Part shown: piece by piece, positions 28,281-40,400 of the stretch
Numbering within the stretch: the stretch's first letter is position 1
How the letters are laid out: the number at the start of each line of letters is the position of its first letter
NCBI RefSeq assembly: GCF_030504955.1
Contig: NZ_JAUKTR010000005.1
Coordinates: forward strand, 124,001 to 188,000
DNA from: Peiella sedimenti
GTDB taxonomy: Bacteria; Pseudomonadota; Alphaproteobacteria; Caulobacterales; Caulobacteraceae
DNA: 64,000 nucleotides
Reading direction: 5' to 3'
Made by a program: the position numbers and the translations under genes
The notes under the pieces: generated by a model
Told to the model about the DNA's origin: nothing
Databases searched by the model: none
Seen by the model: only the letters and a program-made list of their open reading frames with translations

Positions 28281-29348
28281 TCATCCGTCCAGCATCCGGC
28301 TGAGGACACGGGCGGTGTAATCCACCATCGGGATGACGCGGGCGTAGTTCAGGCGGGTCGGTCCGATGACCCCGATGGCGCCCACCACCTTCTGCCTTCC
28401 GGTCAGGTAGGGCGCCGCCACCACGGACGATCCGGACAGGGAAAACAGCCGCGTTTCGGCGCCGATGAAGATGCGCACGCCCTGGGCTTCGCGCACCCCG
28501 TCCAGCAGCGTGATCAGCTGCTCCTTCTGTTCCAGATCGTCGAACAGGGACCGCACCCGCTCCAGGTCGGCCACGGCCTCGGCGTCCTGCAGGAGGTTGG
28601 CCCGGCCCCGCACGATCAGGGACCGGTCCTCCGGCCCGCCGCCGGACCAGGCGGCCATGCCCTCCTCCACCAGGCGGGCGGCGGCGGCGTCCAGCTCGCG
28701 GCGGGCCTGATCCAGCTCCTTGCCCACCTCGGCCTTGGCGTCGGCCAGGGTCTTGCCGCGCAGACGGGCGTTCAGAAAGTTCGACGCCGCCTGCAGGTGG
28801 CTGGGCGTGACGCCGGGGCTCAGCGGCATCAGCCGGTTCTCCACCTCGCCGTCGTCGTAGACGATCACCGCCAGGGCCTGATCGCCCTGGCCCAGCGCCA
28901 CGAACTCCACATGGCGCACCCCCGCCTCGCGCACCGGGCTGACCACCACGCCCGCGCCGCCGGCCAGACCGGACAGCAGGTTCGAGGCCTCGTCCAGCGC
29001 CTCCTGGAAGCCGCGGCCCCGCCCGGTCAGGCGCGCGTCGATCTCGCGCCGTTCGTCCTCGGACAGGTCGCCGATCTCCAACAGGCCGTCCACGAACAGG
29101 CGCAGGCCCGTATGGGTCGGGATGCGGCCGGCCGAGGTGTGGGGCGCCGCAAGCAAGCCCAGCTGGGCCAGATCCTGCATGGTGTTGCGGATCGAGGCTG
29201 GGGACAGGGCCACCCCGCCCTTGGACAGGGTGCGCGAGCCCACCGGCTCGCCCGTGGCCAGATAGCTTTCCACCACCCGGCGGAAGATGTCGCGCGCGCG
29301 TTCGTCCAGCGCCGCCAGGCCGGGCGAGGGGCTGAAGGGCCCGTTCAC
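28281..29348 (-). CDS. hrcA: Heat-inducible transcription repressor HrcA
   Basis: 355 residues. The N-terminal winged helix has [19 protein letters not shown] and the conserved T-S-A-G-R-I-P-T. The C-terminal sensor domain ends with [10 protein letters not shown] and Y-T-A-R-V-L-S. HrcA binds CIRCE elements, typically before groESL; no CIRCE was seen in this window. It overlaps the upstream acetyltransferase stop by 4 bp. Confidence 0.96.
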   Translation of the reverse strand: MNGPFSPSPGLAALDERARDIFRRVVESYLATGEPVGSRTLSKGGVALSPASIRNTMQDLAQLGLLAAPHTSAGRIPTHTGLRLFVDGLLEIGDLSEDERREIDARLTGRGRGFQEALDEASNLLSGLAGGAGVVVSPVREAGVRHVEFVALGQGDQALAVIVYDDGEVENRLMPLSPGVTPSHLQAASNFLNARLRGKTLADAKAEVGKELDQARRELDAAAARLVEEGMAAWSGGGPEDRSLIVRGRANLLQDAEAVADLERVRSLFDDLEQKEQLITLLDGVREAQGVRIFIGAETRLFSLSGSSVVAAPYLTGRQKVVGAIGVIGPTRLNYARVIPMVDYTARVLSRMLDG

Positions 29349-29914
29349 GCCGCGCGCCCCTGGTCCGGGTCCCGGCCCAGCCAGGCCTCGCGCGTCAGCC
29401 GGTGGACCAGGCAGTCGTCTTCGTCATTGAACAGGCGCCGTTCTTCGGGGACGAAGCCCAGCCGCTGGTAAAAGCGGTGCGCCTCGGCGTTCGAGGCCAG
29501 CGGATCGATGATCACCGCCGTCACCTCCGGCGCGGCGAAGCAGGCGTCCAGCGCCTGGGTCATCATCTGCGTGCCATAGCCGCGGCCCAGGGCGTCGGGC
29601 TCGCCGATCCAGATATCCAGCGCGCGCAGGTTCGGCTCGATCTCGCCCCAGTAGTGGGTCGGCTCCAGATGCGGGTCGATGACCTGCATGGCGCCGATGG
29701 GCCGACCGGCTGCCTCGGCGATGAGATAGTAGCTGACCTCCGAGGAGGTGGTGATCTCCTCCAGCCAGTCGGCGCCGGCGAAGGCGACCTCCGCATCAGG
29801 ATCATCGGTGACGCAGGCGATGACGTGCGGCTGCCGGTCCCAGCGGGCCAGAAGTTCGGCGTCCTCGGGGCGCGCGCGGCGCAGAACGACGGGGCTGTCA
29901 GGTGGCGGTGACAC
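29345..29914 (-). CDS. GNAT acetyltransferase, AAC(6')-like subgroup
   Basis: 189 residues from a GTG at 29914; an ATG at 29962 is also in frame but would overlap the divergent rph start codon (29961), so the shorter form is preferred with moderate confidence. Core GNAT features are [13 protein letters not shown] at the N-terminus, the acetyl-CoA loop G-R-G-Y-G-T-Q-M-M, and [13 protein letters not shown] near the end. The E-x-x-x-x-Y-W-G-E-I-E-x-x-x-x-x-L-D-I-W-I-G-E region resembles aminoglycoside 6'-N-acetyltransferases and siderophore-type acetylases. Resistance activity cannot be inferred from this alone. It overlaps hrcA by 4 bp. Confidence 0.78.
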   Translation of the reverse strand: MSPPPDSPVVLRRARPEDAELLARWDRQPHVIACVTDDPDAEVAFAGADWLEEITTSSEVSYYLIAEAAGRPIGAMQVIDPHLEPTHYWGEIEPNLRALDIWIGEPDALGRGYGTQMMTQALDACFAAPEVTAVIIDPLASNAEAHRFYQRLGFVPEERRLFNDEDDCLVHRLTREAWLGRDPDQGRAA

Positions 29915-29960
29915 GCCCGATAGGATAAGCCCGCCCTCTCTCAACTCAAGGACCTCGCCC

Positions 29961-30673
<713 letters not shown>

Positions 30674-30677
<4 letters not shown>

Positions 30678-31543
30678 CCCGCCTTCTTGCGCGGCGCGGC
30701 CTTCTTCTTGGCCGCCGGCGTCTTGGCGGCCGAGCGGGCCGATCCGGACTTGCGCCGCGGCGCGGGCTCGGCCCCGCCCTTGAGGCTGGCCCTCAGGGCC
30801 GCCATCAGGTCCACAACATTGGTGTCGTCCGGCTCGGGCGCCGAGACGATGCGCTCGCCCTTGCGCTTGGCCTCGATCATCTCGCGCAGGGCCTCGTCGT
30901 AGCGGTCGACGAACTGCTCGGGATCGAAGGGGCCTTCCTTCTGGCCCAGAATGCGCTTGGCGATCTCGACCATGTCCTTGTCGGGCTTGGCGTCGGGGAT
31001 GTCGTCGAAGAACTCGTCCGCGCTCTTCACCTCGTCCCTGGCGCGCAGCGTGTAGGCGATCAGGCCCTTGCCGCGCACCTCGATGGCCAGCTGCCGCTCC
31101 TTGCCGCGCAGCACCAGCGTGCCCAGCGCCACCTTACCCGAGGTCTTCATGGCCTCGCGGATGACGACGAAGGCGTCGATGTCGCCCTTGGCGTCGGGCG
31201 TCACGAAGAAGGGATCGTCCCAGTACAGGCGGTCGATGTCCGCCTCGTCCACGAAACGGTCGATGGTGATGGTGCGCGTGCTCTCCAGCCGCACCTTCTC
31301 GAAGTCCTCCGGCTGGAACAGGACGTATTCGTCGCGCTCCACCTCATAGCCCTTGACCAGATCCGAGCGCTCGACCGGGCCGGTGTCCGGGTCGGTCGGC
31401 ACCAGGCGAATCCTGTTGTTCGTCTCGGGATTGATCAGGTGAAAGCGAATGTCGTTGGCGCTGGTCGTGGCGGTGTAGAGCGCCACCGGGCAGGTGACGA
31501 GCGACAGCTTCAGATGGCCCTGCCAGCTGGGACGCGCGGCCAT
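30674..31543 (-). CDS. ku: Bacterial Ku protein (non-homologous end joining)
   Basis: 289 residues. Ku bridges DNA double-strand ends and recruits LigD. The start [19 protein letters not shown] is the classic bacterial Ku N-terminus. Further motifs are I-N-P-E-T-N-N-R-I and [12 protein letters not shown]. The last ~35 residues are Lys/Arg/Ala/Pro-rich ([16 protein letters not shown]), the extended basic tail seen in many Ku proteins that helps DNA binding. No ligD lies in the window. Confidence 0.95.
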
Positions 31544-31567
31544 GGTCCTTGCTCCTGAAATGCGAAA

Positions 31568-31602
31568 CCGCAGGCCGACTCAATGCATGAGCGGGCCTGC
31601 GG
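31568..31602 (-). terminator. Hairpin between TonB-receptor gene and ku
   Basis: On the minus strand CCGCAGGCC and GGCCTGCGG form a 9-bp stem with an inner CTCA/TGAG stem, followed by TTTCGCATTT. It lies 32 bp after the receptor stop and 25 bp before the ku start, so it probably terminates the receptor transcript. Confidence 0.6.
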
Positions 31603-31633
31603 CTCCGATTCAGGGGCCTGAAAAGACTCTGGT

Positions 31634-33907
31634 TTAGAAGGCGTAGCGCGCCACCAGCTGCCAGACCGGGCCCGCCTCTTCCGACTCCAGTTCGAACTCG
31701 TCGTAATCGCGGGCCAGCTGGTCAGCGATGCTGTCGAACTTGTGGAAGGTCTCGTCCTTCGACGCGTTCAGCAGGTTCGAGCCGGTCAGGCGCAGCACGA
31801 AGTTGCGGCCGAAGCGGCGCTCGACGAACAGGTCCAGGTTGTCGCCGTACGAGGTGTAGACCTCCTCGGTAGCCACGCGGTCAAAGGCGTCGCCCTGCTG
31901 GTAGTAGGTGGCGCCGAAGGCCATGTTCCAGGTCGGGATGTCGTGGGTGAAGCCCGCGCTCAGGACATAGTCCGACTGGCCGTTGAAGCGGCGCTCCCCG
32001 GCGAAGTCGGTGATCTCGCTGTCCAGCCATGACAGGTTCAGGAAGACCCCGGTGTTCTCCATGTCCAGGACCGTCAGCGGCGTGGACAGGTCGAACTCGA
32101 CGCCCCAGACGCTGCCGTCGCCGACGTTGTCGACGCTAAAGACGGACGTGCCCGCTCCGCCCGAGCCCACGGCGCCGGTGTCCACGTCCTCGATCAAATC
32201 CTCGACCGAGCGGTAGAAGACGTTCAGGCCCATGACGCCGCGGCGGCCCAGGCGACGCTCCACGCCCACATCGACGCCCCAGGCGGTCTCGGCCTGGAGG
32301 TTCGGGTTGCCGATGAAGTCGTCGTCGCCGTACTCCTCCTCGAGCAAGGCCGGAGACAGGTGGTTGAAGCTGGGACGGCGCAGGGTGCGGCCCGCCGACA
32401 CGATCAGCCGATCCGTCTCGTTCAGCTGGAAGCGCAGCGAGGCCGAAGGCAGGATGATGTCCTCGTCGGTCTCCGTCACCGTTCCGGCCGTGCGGTCCGT
32501 GATGGTGATCTCGCTCTGGTCCAGACGCACGCCGGCTTCCCAGGTCAGGCGGCCGCTCTCGCCCGCCAGGACGACGTAGGGCTCGACGCGGTCTTCCTCG
32601 ATGGTGTTGTCGCCGCCAGGCACGGGCGCATGGCCGGTGAGCGGCGGCACGGCCGGGCGGGGCCCGCCGTTCGGCACGTTGAAGCGGATGCGGTCCGCCT
32701 CCTGCACCAGGGTCTCGCGCTCCTTCCAGGTGAGGTCGACGCCGAACTCCATGGACAGGCCCGGCGCCAGGTCCCGCTCATGCTCGAGGCGCAGCCCGGT
32801 CTCGCGGTCATCCAGATCGGTCAGCTCCTGATCGACGGTGTAGCGGTCCTCGTCCGGGAAGGGCGTGGCGTCGCGCAGATACTCAGACTCCGCCTCGACC
32901 GAGGAAATGTCGTCGTTGTAGCGGGCGTGCGTCAGGCGGATGCGGCTTTCGCCGCCGAACATCTCGCGCTCCCAGCGGGCGCGGGTGGACCAGTTGGTGG
33001 AGCTGATATCCTCGACCTGATTGTTGTAGGTCAGCAGGTTCGGGCTGGTCAGAACGCCGTCCTGGTACTCGTAGGAGTTCTCGACCTCGTCGCGGCTGGT
33101 CAGGACGTAGGCGCCCGACAGCTCCAGCGCGCCGCCGAACAGAGGCTGCTCGTAGGCGGCGTTGAACGAGTAATCCATGCCGTCGCGGATGTCGGACTGC
33201 AGCTCGATATTGTCCAGCGTGCCGCCTGGCTCATCGAAGCGCCAGCTGGTCTTGGACTTGGGATTGCGGCGGCCCTGAACGTTCATGCCCAGCAGCAGGC
33301 GGCCGCCCGGGCCCACCTCGCCGCCCCAGACGGCGCCGAAGGTCGGGACGACCCGGCCGTCGTCAAAGCGCAGACCGCCGAAACGGAGATAGCCGCCTTC
33401 CAGGGTGTAGGCGTCGCGCAGCACGATGTTGATGGCGCCGGCCACCGCATCGCCCGAGCGGCGGGCCGACGGAGCGCGCACCACCTCGACCCGCTCGATC
33501 AGTTCGGCGGGGATACGGTCCACGAAGAAGGAGCGGTCGACGCCGGCGCCCGGCACGCGGTCGCCGTTGATTAGGATCTGGGTGTAGCCCGGGTCCAGGC
33601 CGCGCAGGCGCGCACCGTCCGACTCGATCACATCCGACAGGAAGGTGACGCTGGGCACGCGGCGCAGGGCGTCCCCCACGGTCAGCGGCTCGAAGCGTTG
33701 GAAGTACTCCAGGTCGTAGGACAGGGTCGGCACCACGTCGTCGGTGCGGTTGCGGAACACCGGCTGAGCCGTGACGATGATCTCCTGCACCGCCGTCGGC
33801 TGGTTCTCGGCGGTGTTCTGGGCCTGGTCGCCATCCGCCGCGAAGGCGTGGGAGGCCATGATCAAGGGGGCCGCAGCGCCCGTCATGATCAGCTTAGAGA
33901 CTTTCAT
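31634..33907 (-). CDS. TonB-dependent outer membrane receptor, phytase-linked
   Basis: 757 residues. A signal peptide is followed by A-F-A-A-D and a TonB box-like E-I-I-V-T-A-Q near residue 43. The plug domain (about 60-165) has D-A-L-R-R-V-P-S-V, L-R-G-L-D-P-G-Y-T-Q-I-L-I-N-G and I-E-R-V-E-V-V-R-A-P. A 22-strand barrel ends in the terminal Phe (L-V-A-R-Y-A-F) required for outer membrane insertion. It is divergent from a beta-propeller phytase with a shared 100-bp intergenic region. It probably imports a phytate-derived or organophosphate ligand (inference from linkage). Confidence 0.93.
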   Translation of the reverse strand: MKVSKLIMTGAAAPLIMASHAFAADGDQAQNTAENQPTAVQEIIVTAQPVFRNRTDDVVPTLSYDLEYFQRFEPLTVGDALRRVPSVTFLSDVIESDGARLRGLDPGYTQILINGDRVPGAGVDRSFFVDRIPAELIERVEVVRAPSARRSGDAVAGAINIVLRDAYTLEGGYLRFGGLRFDDGRVVPTFGAVWGGEVGPGGRLLLGMNVQGRRNPKSKTSWRFDEPGGTLDNIELQSDIRDGMDYSFNAAYEQPLFGGALELSGAYVLTSRDEVENSYEYQDGVLTSPNLLTYNNQVEDISSTNWSTRARWEREMFGGESRIRLTHARYNDDISSVEAESEYLRDATPFPDEDRYTVDQELTDLDDRETGLRLEHERDLAPGLSMEFGVDLTWKERETLVQEADRIRFNVPNGGPRPAVPPLTGHAPVPGGDNTIEEDRVEPYVVLAGESGRLTWEAGVRLDQSEITITDRTAGTVTETDEDIILPSASLRFQLNETDRLIVSAGRTLRRPSFNHLSPALLEEEYGDDDFIGNPNLQAETAWGVDVGVERRLGRRGVMGLNVFYRSVEDLIEDVDTGAVGSGGAGTSVFSVDNVGDGSVWGVEFDLSTPLTVLDMENTGVFLNLSWLDSEITDFAGERRFNGQSDYVLSAGFTHDIPTWNMAFGATYYQQGDAFDRVATEEVYTSYGDNLDLFVERRFGRNFVLRLTGSNLLNASKDETFHKFDSIADQLARDYDEFELESEEAGPVWQLVARYAF

Positions 33908-33930
33908 ATTCTTGTCGCCCCAATGTTATC

Positions 33931-33949
33931 GACTGGTCATTGACCAGTC
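33931..33949. promoter_or_regulatory. 19-bp palindromic operator candidate
   Basis: GACTGGTCA-T-TGACCAGTC is a perfect dyad with 9-bp arms. It sits 24 bp upstream of the receptor start (33907, minus) and 58 bp upstream of the phytase start (34008, plus), so one regulator could control both genes. It does not match the PhoB box repeat. No regulator gene lies adjacent. Confidence 0.65.
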
Positions 33950-34007
33950 TGGACCGGTGTGGTCTTTCCCGAGGCGCAATATGGCTGAGCTGTTCGGAGG
34001 GCCAGTG

Positions 34008-35123
34008 ATGATTTCGTGTCAGTACAGCAATGGGAATATTTCACGGCTGGCGTCCCTGACTTCGGCTTTCCTTGTGATTTCAGGATGCGCCGCCCTGGAC
34101 CCGGAACTGTTCTCAGACAGCCGCCGCATGGCGGTGGGCGCAGGAACCCCCGTGCCCGTGGCGGGCGAGACACAGGCCGTCGGCACCACCCGCGCCGACG
34201 CCGCCGACGACCCGGAGATCTGGGTCGATCCGCGCGATCCGTCGCGGGGCGTCATCCTGGGCACTGACAAGCAGGCCGGGCTCTACGTCTATGGGTTCGA
34301 CGGCGCTGTGCGCGCCTTCATTCCGGACGGGCGGCTGAACAATGTCGACCTGCGCGGCGGCTTCCCGACCCCCCAGGGAGAGCGCGTTCTGGTCGCCGCC
34401 AGCGACCGCGGCCGCATGGGCGCGGCGCTCTACCTGCTCAACCCGGACACGCTGGAGCTGACCCCCTGGGGTCTCGTGCCTCTGGACCTGACCGAGCCCT
34501 ATGGCCTGTGCATGGGCCGCCGCGCCCACACCGGCGACTATGTCGTCATCGTCAACAGCACCGACGGTCAGGTGCGCCAGGTCCGCGTCTCGGCCGACAC
34601 GCAGGGCCGGGTGGTCACGCACGAGGAACGTCGCTTCGGCCTGGCCACCCAGGTGGAGGGCTGCGTCGTCGATGATGCGCGCGGCCGCCTCTACATCGGC
34701 GAAGAGGCGCGCGGCGTCTGGCAGTTCGACCTGAATGCGCCTGACGAAGGTCGGCTGGTGGCCGAGGCGCCCTCCGCCATGCTGGTCCCGGACGTGGAGG
34801 GGCTCACCCTGTTGCACGACGGGACCGAGAGTTTCCTCATCGCTTCCAGCCAGGGCGACAGCGCCTTTGCGGTCTGGCGCGCGGATGGCCCGGAACTAGC
34901 CTACCTCGGACGCTTCTCGCCCGCGGCGGCGAACGGCGTCGATGGGGTCACGGGCACCGACGGGGTCGCGGCCCTGGGAGGTCAGGTGGGACCGTTCCCG
35001 GCCGGCCTCGTGGTCATGCAGGACGACGTCGATGCCGAGGGCGAGGAGGCCTCCACCCGCCGCGCGCGTCAGAACTACAAGCTGGTCGACTGGCGCGAGG
35101 TGCGCCGCGCGCTCGGCTTCTAG
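34008..35123 (+). CDS. Beta-propeller phytase (3-phytase), lipoprotein
   Basis: 371 residues from the ATG at 34008, chosen for GGAGG 7 bp upstream. The signal peptide ends in the lipobox I-S-G-C (residues ~18-21), so it is probably lipid-anchored and exported. Phytase signatures run in order: D-D-P-E-I-W-V-D-P, V-I-L-G-T-D-K-Q-A-G-L-Y-V-Y, L-N-N-V-D-L-R-G-G-F, E-P-Y-G-L-C-M-G, Q-V-E-G-C-V-V-D-D and Y-I-G-E-E-A-R-G-V-W. These acidic residues bind the calcium ions that coordinate phytate. It releases phosphate from inositol hexakisphosphate. The paired TonB receptor suggests uptake of the products. Confidence 0.93.
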   Translation: MISCQYSNGNISRLASLTSAFLVISGCAALDPELFSDSRRMAVGAGTPVPVAGETQAVGTTRADAADDPEIWVDPRDPSRGVILGTDKQAGLYVYGFDGAVRAFIPDGRLNNVDLRGGFPTPQGERVLVAASDRGRMGAALYLLNPDTLELTPWGLVPLDLTEPYGLCMGRRAHTGDYVVIVNSTDGQVRQVRVSADTQGRVVTHEERRFGLATQVEGCVVDDARGRLYIGEEARGVWQFDLNAPDEGRLVAEAPSAMLVPDVEGLTLLHDGTESFLIASSQGDSAFAVWRADGPELAYLGRFSPAAANGVDGVTGTDGVAALGGQVGPFPAGLVVMQDDVDAEGEEASTRRARQNYKLVDWREVRRALGF

Positions 35124-35938
35124 CCGAAGGGCACGATGCGGTTGCCGATGTCGTGGCCGATGTCGGCTGGTCCGAGGAAAGGAACGCCCGCCCGGTCGCA
35201 CCAGTGGCGCACGATCTCCTCGGGCGTCTGGCCGAAGGGCGGATCGTTCTCGGGGATGTCCGACACCCGCCCCAGCCGAATGCCCTTCAGGCCCTTCAGC
35301 GCGGGGCTGGAGGTCAGCTGCCACAGGTCGCGGTCGATGCGGTAGAGGTGCTCGGACACCTCTTCGATCATCAGCACATGGCCGGACAGATCCGGCATCC
35401 ACGGCGTGCCCAGAAGGTGGTTCAGGATCACCAGGTTGAAGGCCGCGCGCGGCGCTCCGTCGTCCGAAGGCTCAAGCCCCTCAGGATCGCGCCGGACCAG
35501 CCAGTTCAGCGCCCGGACCACCGCCGCCTCGCCGCCAGGGCGCAGGGCGTCCTGCGCCATGGGACCGTGCGCCACGCCGCCGAATCCCGCCGAATAGAGC
35601 GCGCCCAGCAGCGTGCCGGCGTCCGAATAGCCCAGATAGGTCTTGTTTCGCGCCGTCCTGTTCAACCCGGGCATGACCCGGTCCAGCAGACGGCAGCTGC
35701 CATAGCCGCCGCGCGCGAACCACAGGGCGTCGAAGCCGGGGTCGTTGGCCACGTCGAGAAAGGCCTCGGCGCGCGCCGCGTCATCGCCGGCGAAGTGGCC
35801 CGCCGCACGGTTCCCGCTGGGATGAAAGACGATCTCGGCCTCGCCGGGCGAGAACAGGCCCCTGGCGATGTCCTGCACGGCGGCCTCGGTCCCCGGCGCG
35901 AGACGCGAAGCGGTGGCGACGACGCCGATACGGACCAT
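35120..35938 (-). CDS. LD-carboxypeptidase (peptidase family S66)
   Basis: 272 residues. S66 enzymes remove the terminal D-Ala from murein tetrapeptides during cell-wall recycling. The nucleophile region is [15 protein letters not shown] (residues ~71-85), followed by [11 protein letters not shown]. The conserved Glu lies in [15 protein letters not shown]. No signal peptide is seen, consistent with cytoplasmic recycling. It is divergent from an Mpl-type murein ligase, which supports a joint recycling role. Confidence 0.92.
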   Translation of the reverse strand: MVRIGVVATASRLAPGTEAAVQDIARGLFSPGEAEIVFHPSGNRAAGHFAGDDAARAEAFLDVANDPGFDALWFARGGYGSCRLLDRVMPGLNRTARNKTYLGYSDAGTLLGALYSAGFGGVAHGPMAQDALRPGGEAAVVRALNWLVRRDPEGLEPSDDGAPRAAFNLVILNHLLGTPWMPDLSGHVLMIEEVSEHLYRIDRDLWQLTSSPALKGLKGIRLGRVSDIPENDPPFGQTPEEIVRHWCDRAGVPFLGPADIGHDIGNRIVPFG

Positions 35939-36012
35939 GCGGACTTGCCCCCTTCATGCGGCCGGAATCGCCTCATTGCCCGGCGCGCGGGCGCACCTTA
36001 TCAGACCCAGCC

Positions 36013-37413
36013 ATGAGCGAGCAGCGATCCTGGTTCTTCTGTGGCGTCGGCGGCAGCGGCATGGCGCCCCTGGCGGCCATCGCCCTTTCGCGAGGGGATC
36101 GCGTCGCCGGGTCGGACCGCTCGCGCGACCAGGGCCGCAATGGCGAGCGCTTCGCCTGGCTTGAGGCGCAAGGGGTGCGCCTGTTTCCCCAGGACGGCTC
36201 AGGCCTGACATCGGCCGACCAGACCCTGGTGGTCTCCAGCGCCGTGGAGGAGACCATCCCGGACGTGCAGGCCGCCCGCGCGGCCGGCGCGCCGGTCATC
36301 AAGCGGGCCGAGTTGCTGTCGCGCCTGTTCAACCAGGCGGCCCTGCGCATCGGCGTGGCGGGCACCAGCGGCAAGTCCACCGTCACCGCCATGACAGGCT
36401 GGATGATGCACCAGGCCGGGCGCGACCCCACCATCGTCAACGGCGCGGACATGACCAACTTCGTGGGGCCCGACCGGCCCTTCGCCGCCGCCCTGGCGGG
36501 CCAGGGCGAGGCCTTCGTCGCCGAGGTGGACGAGAGCGACGGCTCCATCGCTCTCTACGATCCGACCGTGGCGGTGGTCACCAACGTCTCGCTCGACCAC
36601 AAGAGCCTGGACGAGTTGCGCGACCTCTTCGGCGATTTCACCCGAAAGGCGCAGACGGCGGTGCTCAACCTCGACAACGAAGAGACCGCCGCGCTGGCCC
36701 AGGGCCTCGGCGGCCGAGCGCGCACCTTCAGCCTCGAGAACGATCAGGCCGACCTGTCAGCCGGGGATCTGCTGCCTCTGGCGGACGGCGTCGCCTTCGA
36801 CCTGCTCGAGCGCGCGACCGGCCGGACAAGGCGCGTGCGACTGAAGGTTCCGGGCGCCCACAACGTCGGCAACGGCCTGGCCGCTCTGTTGGCGGTGCAG
36901 GCGGCCGGTGTGTCGTTGGACGAGGCCGTCGCCGCGCTTGAGGGCTTCACCGGCGTGCGGCGTCGGCTTGAGACCATCGGCGAGAGCGGCGGCGTCACGA
37001 TCATCGACGACTTCGCCCACAACCCCGACAAGATCGCCGCCACCCTGGCCACCCTGCACGCCTTTCCCGGGCGGCTGCTGGTGATGTTTCAGCCGCACGG
37101 CTACGGCCCCCTGCGCCTGATGCGCCAGGCCTTCGTCGAAGGCTTCGTGCGCGACCTGAACCCGGAGGATGTGCTGCTGATGCCCGAGCCCGTCTATCAG
37201 GGCGGCACGGTGGACCGCTCGGTCTCGACCGCCGATCTGGTGGGCGACCTGACCGCGCGCGGCGTCAGGGCCGAGGCGCAGCCGAGCCGCGCCGACTGCG
37301 GCGATCGGCTTGTCCAGCTGGCCACGGCAGGCGACCGCATCGTCGTCATGGGCGCGCGGGACGACACCCTGACGGTGTTCGCGCGCGAGCTACTGGGCCG
37401 GCTGGGCGGCTGA
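36013..37413 (+). CDS. mpl: Mur ligase family protein, probable murein peptide ligase Mpl
   Basis: 466 residues from the ATG at 36013. The N-terminal Rossmann domain has [11 protein letters not shown]. The ATP-binding loop is [11 protein letters not shown] near residue 115. The middle domain has [11 protein letters not shown] and V-T-N-V-S-L-D-H-K. The C-terminal domain has [10 protein letters not shown]. The family attaches amino acids or recycled tripeptide to UDP-MurNAc. A second MurC is possible, but isolation from the dcw cluster and pairing with an LD-carboxypeptidase favour recycling (inference). It overlaps the convergent RND gene by 24 bp. Confidence 0.82.
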   Translation: MSEQRSWFFCGVGGSGMAPLAAIALSRGDRVAGSDRSRDQGRNGERFAWLEAQGVRLFPQDGSGLTSADQTLVVSSAVEETIPDVQAARAAGAPVIKRAELLSRLFNQAALRIGVAGTSGKSTVTAMTGWMMHQAGRDPTIVNGADMTNFVGPDRPFAAALAGQGEAFVAEVDESDGSIALYDPTVAVVTNVSLDHKSLDELRDLFGDFTRKAQTAVLNLDNEETAALAQGLGGRARTFSLENDQADLSAGDLLPLADGVAFDLLERATGRTRRVRLKVPGAHNVGNGLAALLAVQAAGVSLDEAVAALEGFTGVRRRLETIGESGGVTIIDDFAHNPDKIAATLATLHAFPGRLLVMFQPHGYGPLRLMRQAFVEGFVRDLNPEDVLLMPEPVYQGGTVDRSVSTADLVGDLTARGVRAEAQPSRADCGDRLVQLATAGDRIVVMGARDDTLTVFARELLGRLGG

Positions 37414-40400
37414 AGACGCCTCTTCGGCCTCAAATTCCTCGATGACCTTGGCGGTGTGCTCGGGACTCTTCGTGAAGCGCCCGAAGACCGCATAAAAGAC
37501 CGGCGCGATGAACAGGGTCAGCAGGGTGGCGAACATCGCGCCCGCGAAGATGACCACGCCGATGGTCTGGCGGCTGCCCGCCCCCGCCCCCTGCCACAGG
37601 ACCAGCGGCAGAGCCCCGAAGGCCGTGGCGATCGAGGTCATGATGATGGGCCGCAGGCGCAGGGCCGAGGCCTCGATCACCGCCTGGCGCAGGGTGCGGC
37701 CCTGGTCGCGCAGCTGGTTGGCGAACTCGACGATGAGGATGCCGTTCTTGGCCGCCACCCCGATCAGGATGATCAGGCCGATCTGCGAATAGACGTTCAG
37801 GCTGGACCCGGCCATGACCAGGCCGAACAGCCCCCCGGCCGCCGCCAGCGGCACGGTCAGCATGATGACCGCCGGGCTGATCCAGCTTTCGAACTGGGCG
37901 GCCAGGGCCAGAAAGACGAGCAGCAGCGCCAGGCCGAAGGCCAGGGCGACCGCGCCGCCCGCCTCCTGCAGCTCGCGCGCCTGGCCGCCCCAGCGCGGCG
38001 TCAGGTTGGGGGCGTGAATGCGCGCCTGGTCCTGCAGGAACTCCACCGCCTGGGCGACCGTGTAGCCGTCGGCCACGTCCGCCGACAGGGTGATGGCGCG
38101 CTGGCGGTCCAGACGGCGCCGGTCGGGCGTGTCGCCGCTGGCGCGAGTCTCGACCACCGAGGCCAGGGGCGTCACCCCGCCCTGGGCCGTGCGTACGTAC
38201 AGGCGGTCCAGGTCCGACAGGTTCTGCCGGTTGGCCCGGTCGGTCTGCAGGATGACGTCGTACTCCTTGCCGCCGCGGATATAGGTGGTGGCCCGCCGCG
38301 CCCCGAACATGGTCTCCAGCGTGCGGCCCACGGTCTGGGACGAGACGCCCAGCGAGGCGGCCCGCTCGGGGTCCACATTGACCAGCACCCGCGGCGCGTT
38401 CGGCTCGTAGTCGATGCGCGGCCGGCTCAGGGCTGGGGCGTCGCGGGCGGCGTCCAGGATCGGCTGCATGGCCTGATAGATCTGGTTGTAGTCCGGCCCG
38501 GTCAGGATCAGGTCGACGCCGTTGCCGCCGCCGCCGCGCTGGAAGGGGCCCGGCACGTTGGCGTTGACCCGCGCCGCCGTGATGCCGGACAGGCGCCGGT
38601 TCAGGTCACGAGCGATATCATCAGCCGACGTGGTGCGCTCGCCCCAGTCCTTCAGACCCAGGACGCCGTTGCCGGTGTTGAAACTGCCGCCGCCGAAGCC
38701 AGGCGCCGAAACGAGGTAGCTGTCGGCCTCGCCCGCCTGGCGGTAGGCGTTCAGGGCCGTCTCGATGTCCAGCATCACCGTGCGCGTGGCGTCAAAGCCG
38801 GTGCCTTCGGGGCCTTCGGCGCGCACGATGACCCGGCCCCGATCCTCGGCGGGCGTCAGCTCGTTGGGAAGGATCGCGAACATGCCCCAGGCGCCCAGGG
38901 CCACCAGCGCCACCGTCGCGCCCGCCCCCCAGACAGCCGCGCGGCGGCCGATCAGGGCTTCAAGCGAGCCGCGATACGACGCCTTCAGCCCCTCCATGGC
39001 CGCGTCGACCTTGCGGGCGACCAGGCCCTGTCCGCTGGCGGGGCGCAGCAGCTTCGACGCCAGCATGGGCGACAGCGTCAGGGCCAGGAAGGCCGAAAAG
39101 GCCACGGCGGCGGCGATGGCGGCGGCCAGCTCGACGAACAGCCGTCCCACATAGCCGGGCAGGAACATCAGCGGCGCGAAGACCGAGATCAGCACCACGG
39201 TGGTGGCGATGACGGCGAAGAAGACCTGGCGCGCCCCGCGCTGGGCCGCGATCACCGGCGGCTCGCCCATGTCGATGCGGCGCTGGATGTTCTCGGTCAC
39301 GACGATGGCGTCGTCCACCACCAGGCCGATGGCCAGCACCAGCCCGAGCAGGGTCAACAGGTTCAGCGAAAAGCCCAGCGGCGCAAGAACGATAAAGGTC
39401 GCCAGAAGGCAGATGGGCGCGACGATGGACGGGATCAGGGCGGCCCTCAGCGTGCCCAGGAAGACGAAGTTGACGATGGCCACCAGCACCAGGGCGATGC
39501 CGATGGTGATCCACACCTCCTCGATGGCGTGGGAGGTGAAGACCGAGTTGTCCGATCCGACCTCCAGCGTCGCGCCCTCCGGCAGGCTCGGGCGCACCTC
39601 CTCAATGGCGGCGCGGACGCCTTCGGAGATCTGGAGGTCGTTGGCCTGGGACTGGCGCGTCACGGCCAGGCCGATCTGGTCCATGCCGTTGCCCCGGAAC
39701 AGGCGGCGCGGCTCGGCCGGGGCCTCCTCGATGCGCGCCACATCGCCCAGGCGGGTGACATAGCCGCCCTCGCCGGGCTGGCCGACGGGCAGGGTCGCGA
39801 ACTGCTCCGGGCGGCTGTAGCTGCGCGCCACGCGCACCGTGTAGTCGCGCTGATCCGATTCCAGGGCGCCGGCGGGCAGCTCCACATTCTGGGCGGTCAG
39901 GGCCGCCTCCACGTCCTGCACGGTCAGGCGATTGGCGGCCAGGGCGTCCGGGTCCAGCCAGATGCGCATGGCGTAGCGCTGCTCGCCGAAGATGTTGACC
40001 GTCGCCACGCCCGGCACGGTCGAGAATCGCTCCACCAGATAGCGCTCGGCGTAGTCGGTCAGCTCCATGCGGCTCATGCCGGTCGAGCGCAGGAAGACGA
40101 TCATGATGGGCGAGGAGTCGGCGTCGGCCTTGGCCACCTGGGGCGGCTCGGCCTGGTCGGGCAGACGGCCCGCCACCCGGCTGACCCGGTCGCGCACGTC
40201 GTTGGCGGCGGCGTCGATGTCGCGGTCCAGGGCGAACTCGATGGTCACGCGGCTGCGCCCATCGCGGCTGGACGAGGTGATCCGCTCCACGCCCTGCAGG
40301 CCCGAGACCTGCTGTTCGATGGGCTCGGTGATGCGGCTCTCGATCACCTCGGCCGAGGCGCCGTTGTAGGCCGTCGAGATCGACACCACGGGCGGGTCGA

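Noticed and set aside
33931-33949. PhoB box in the phytase intergenic region
   Set aside because: The element is a perfect dyad, not the direct repeat of a PhoB box.
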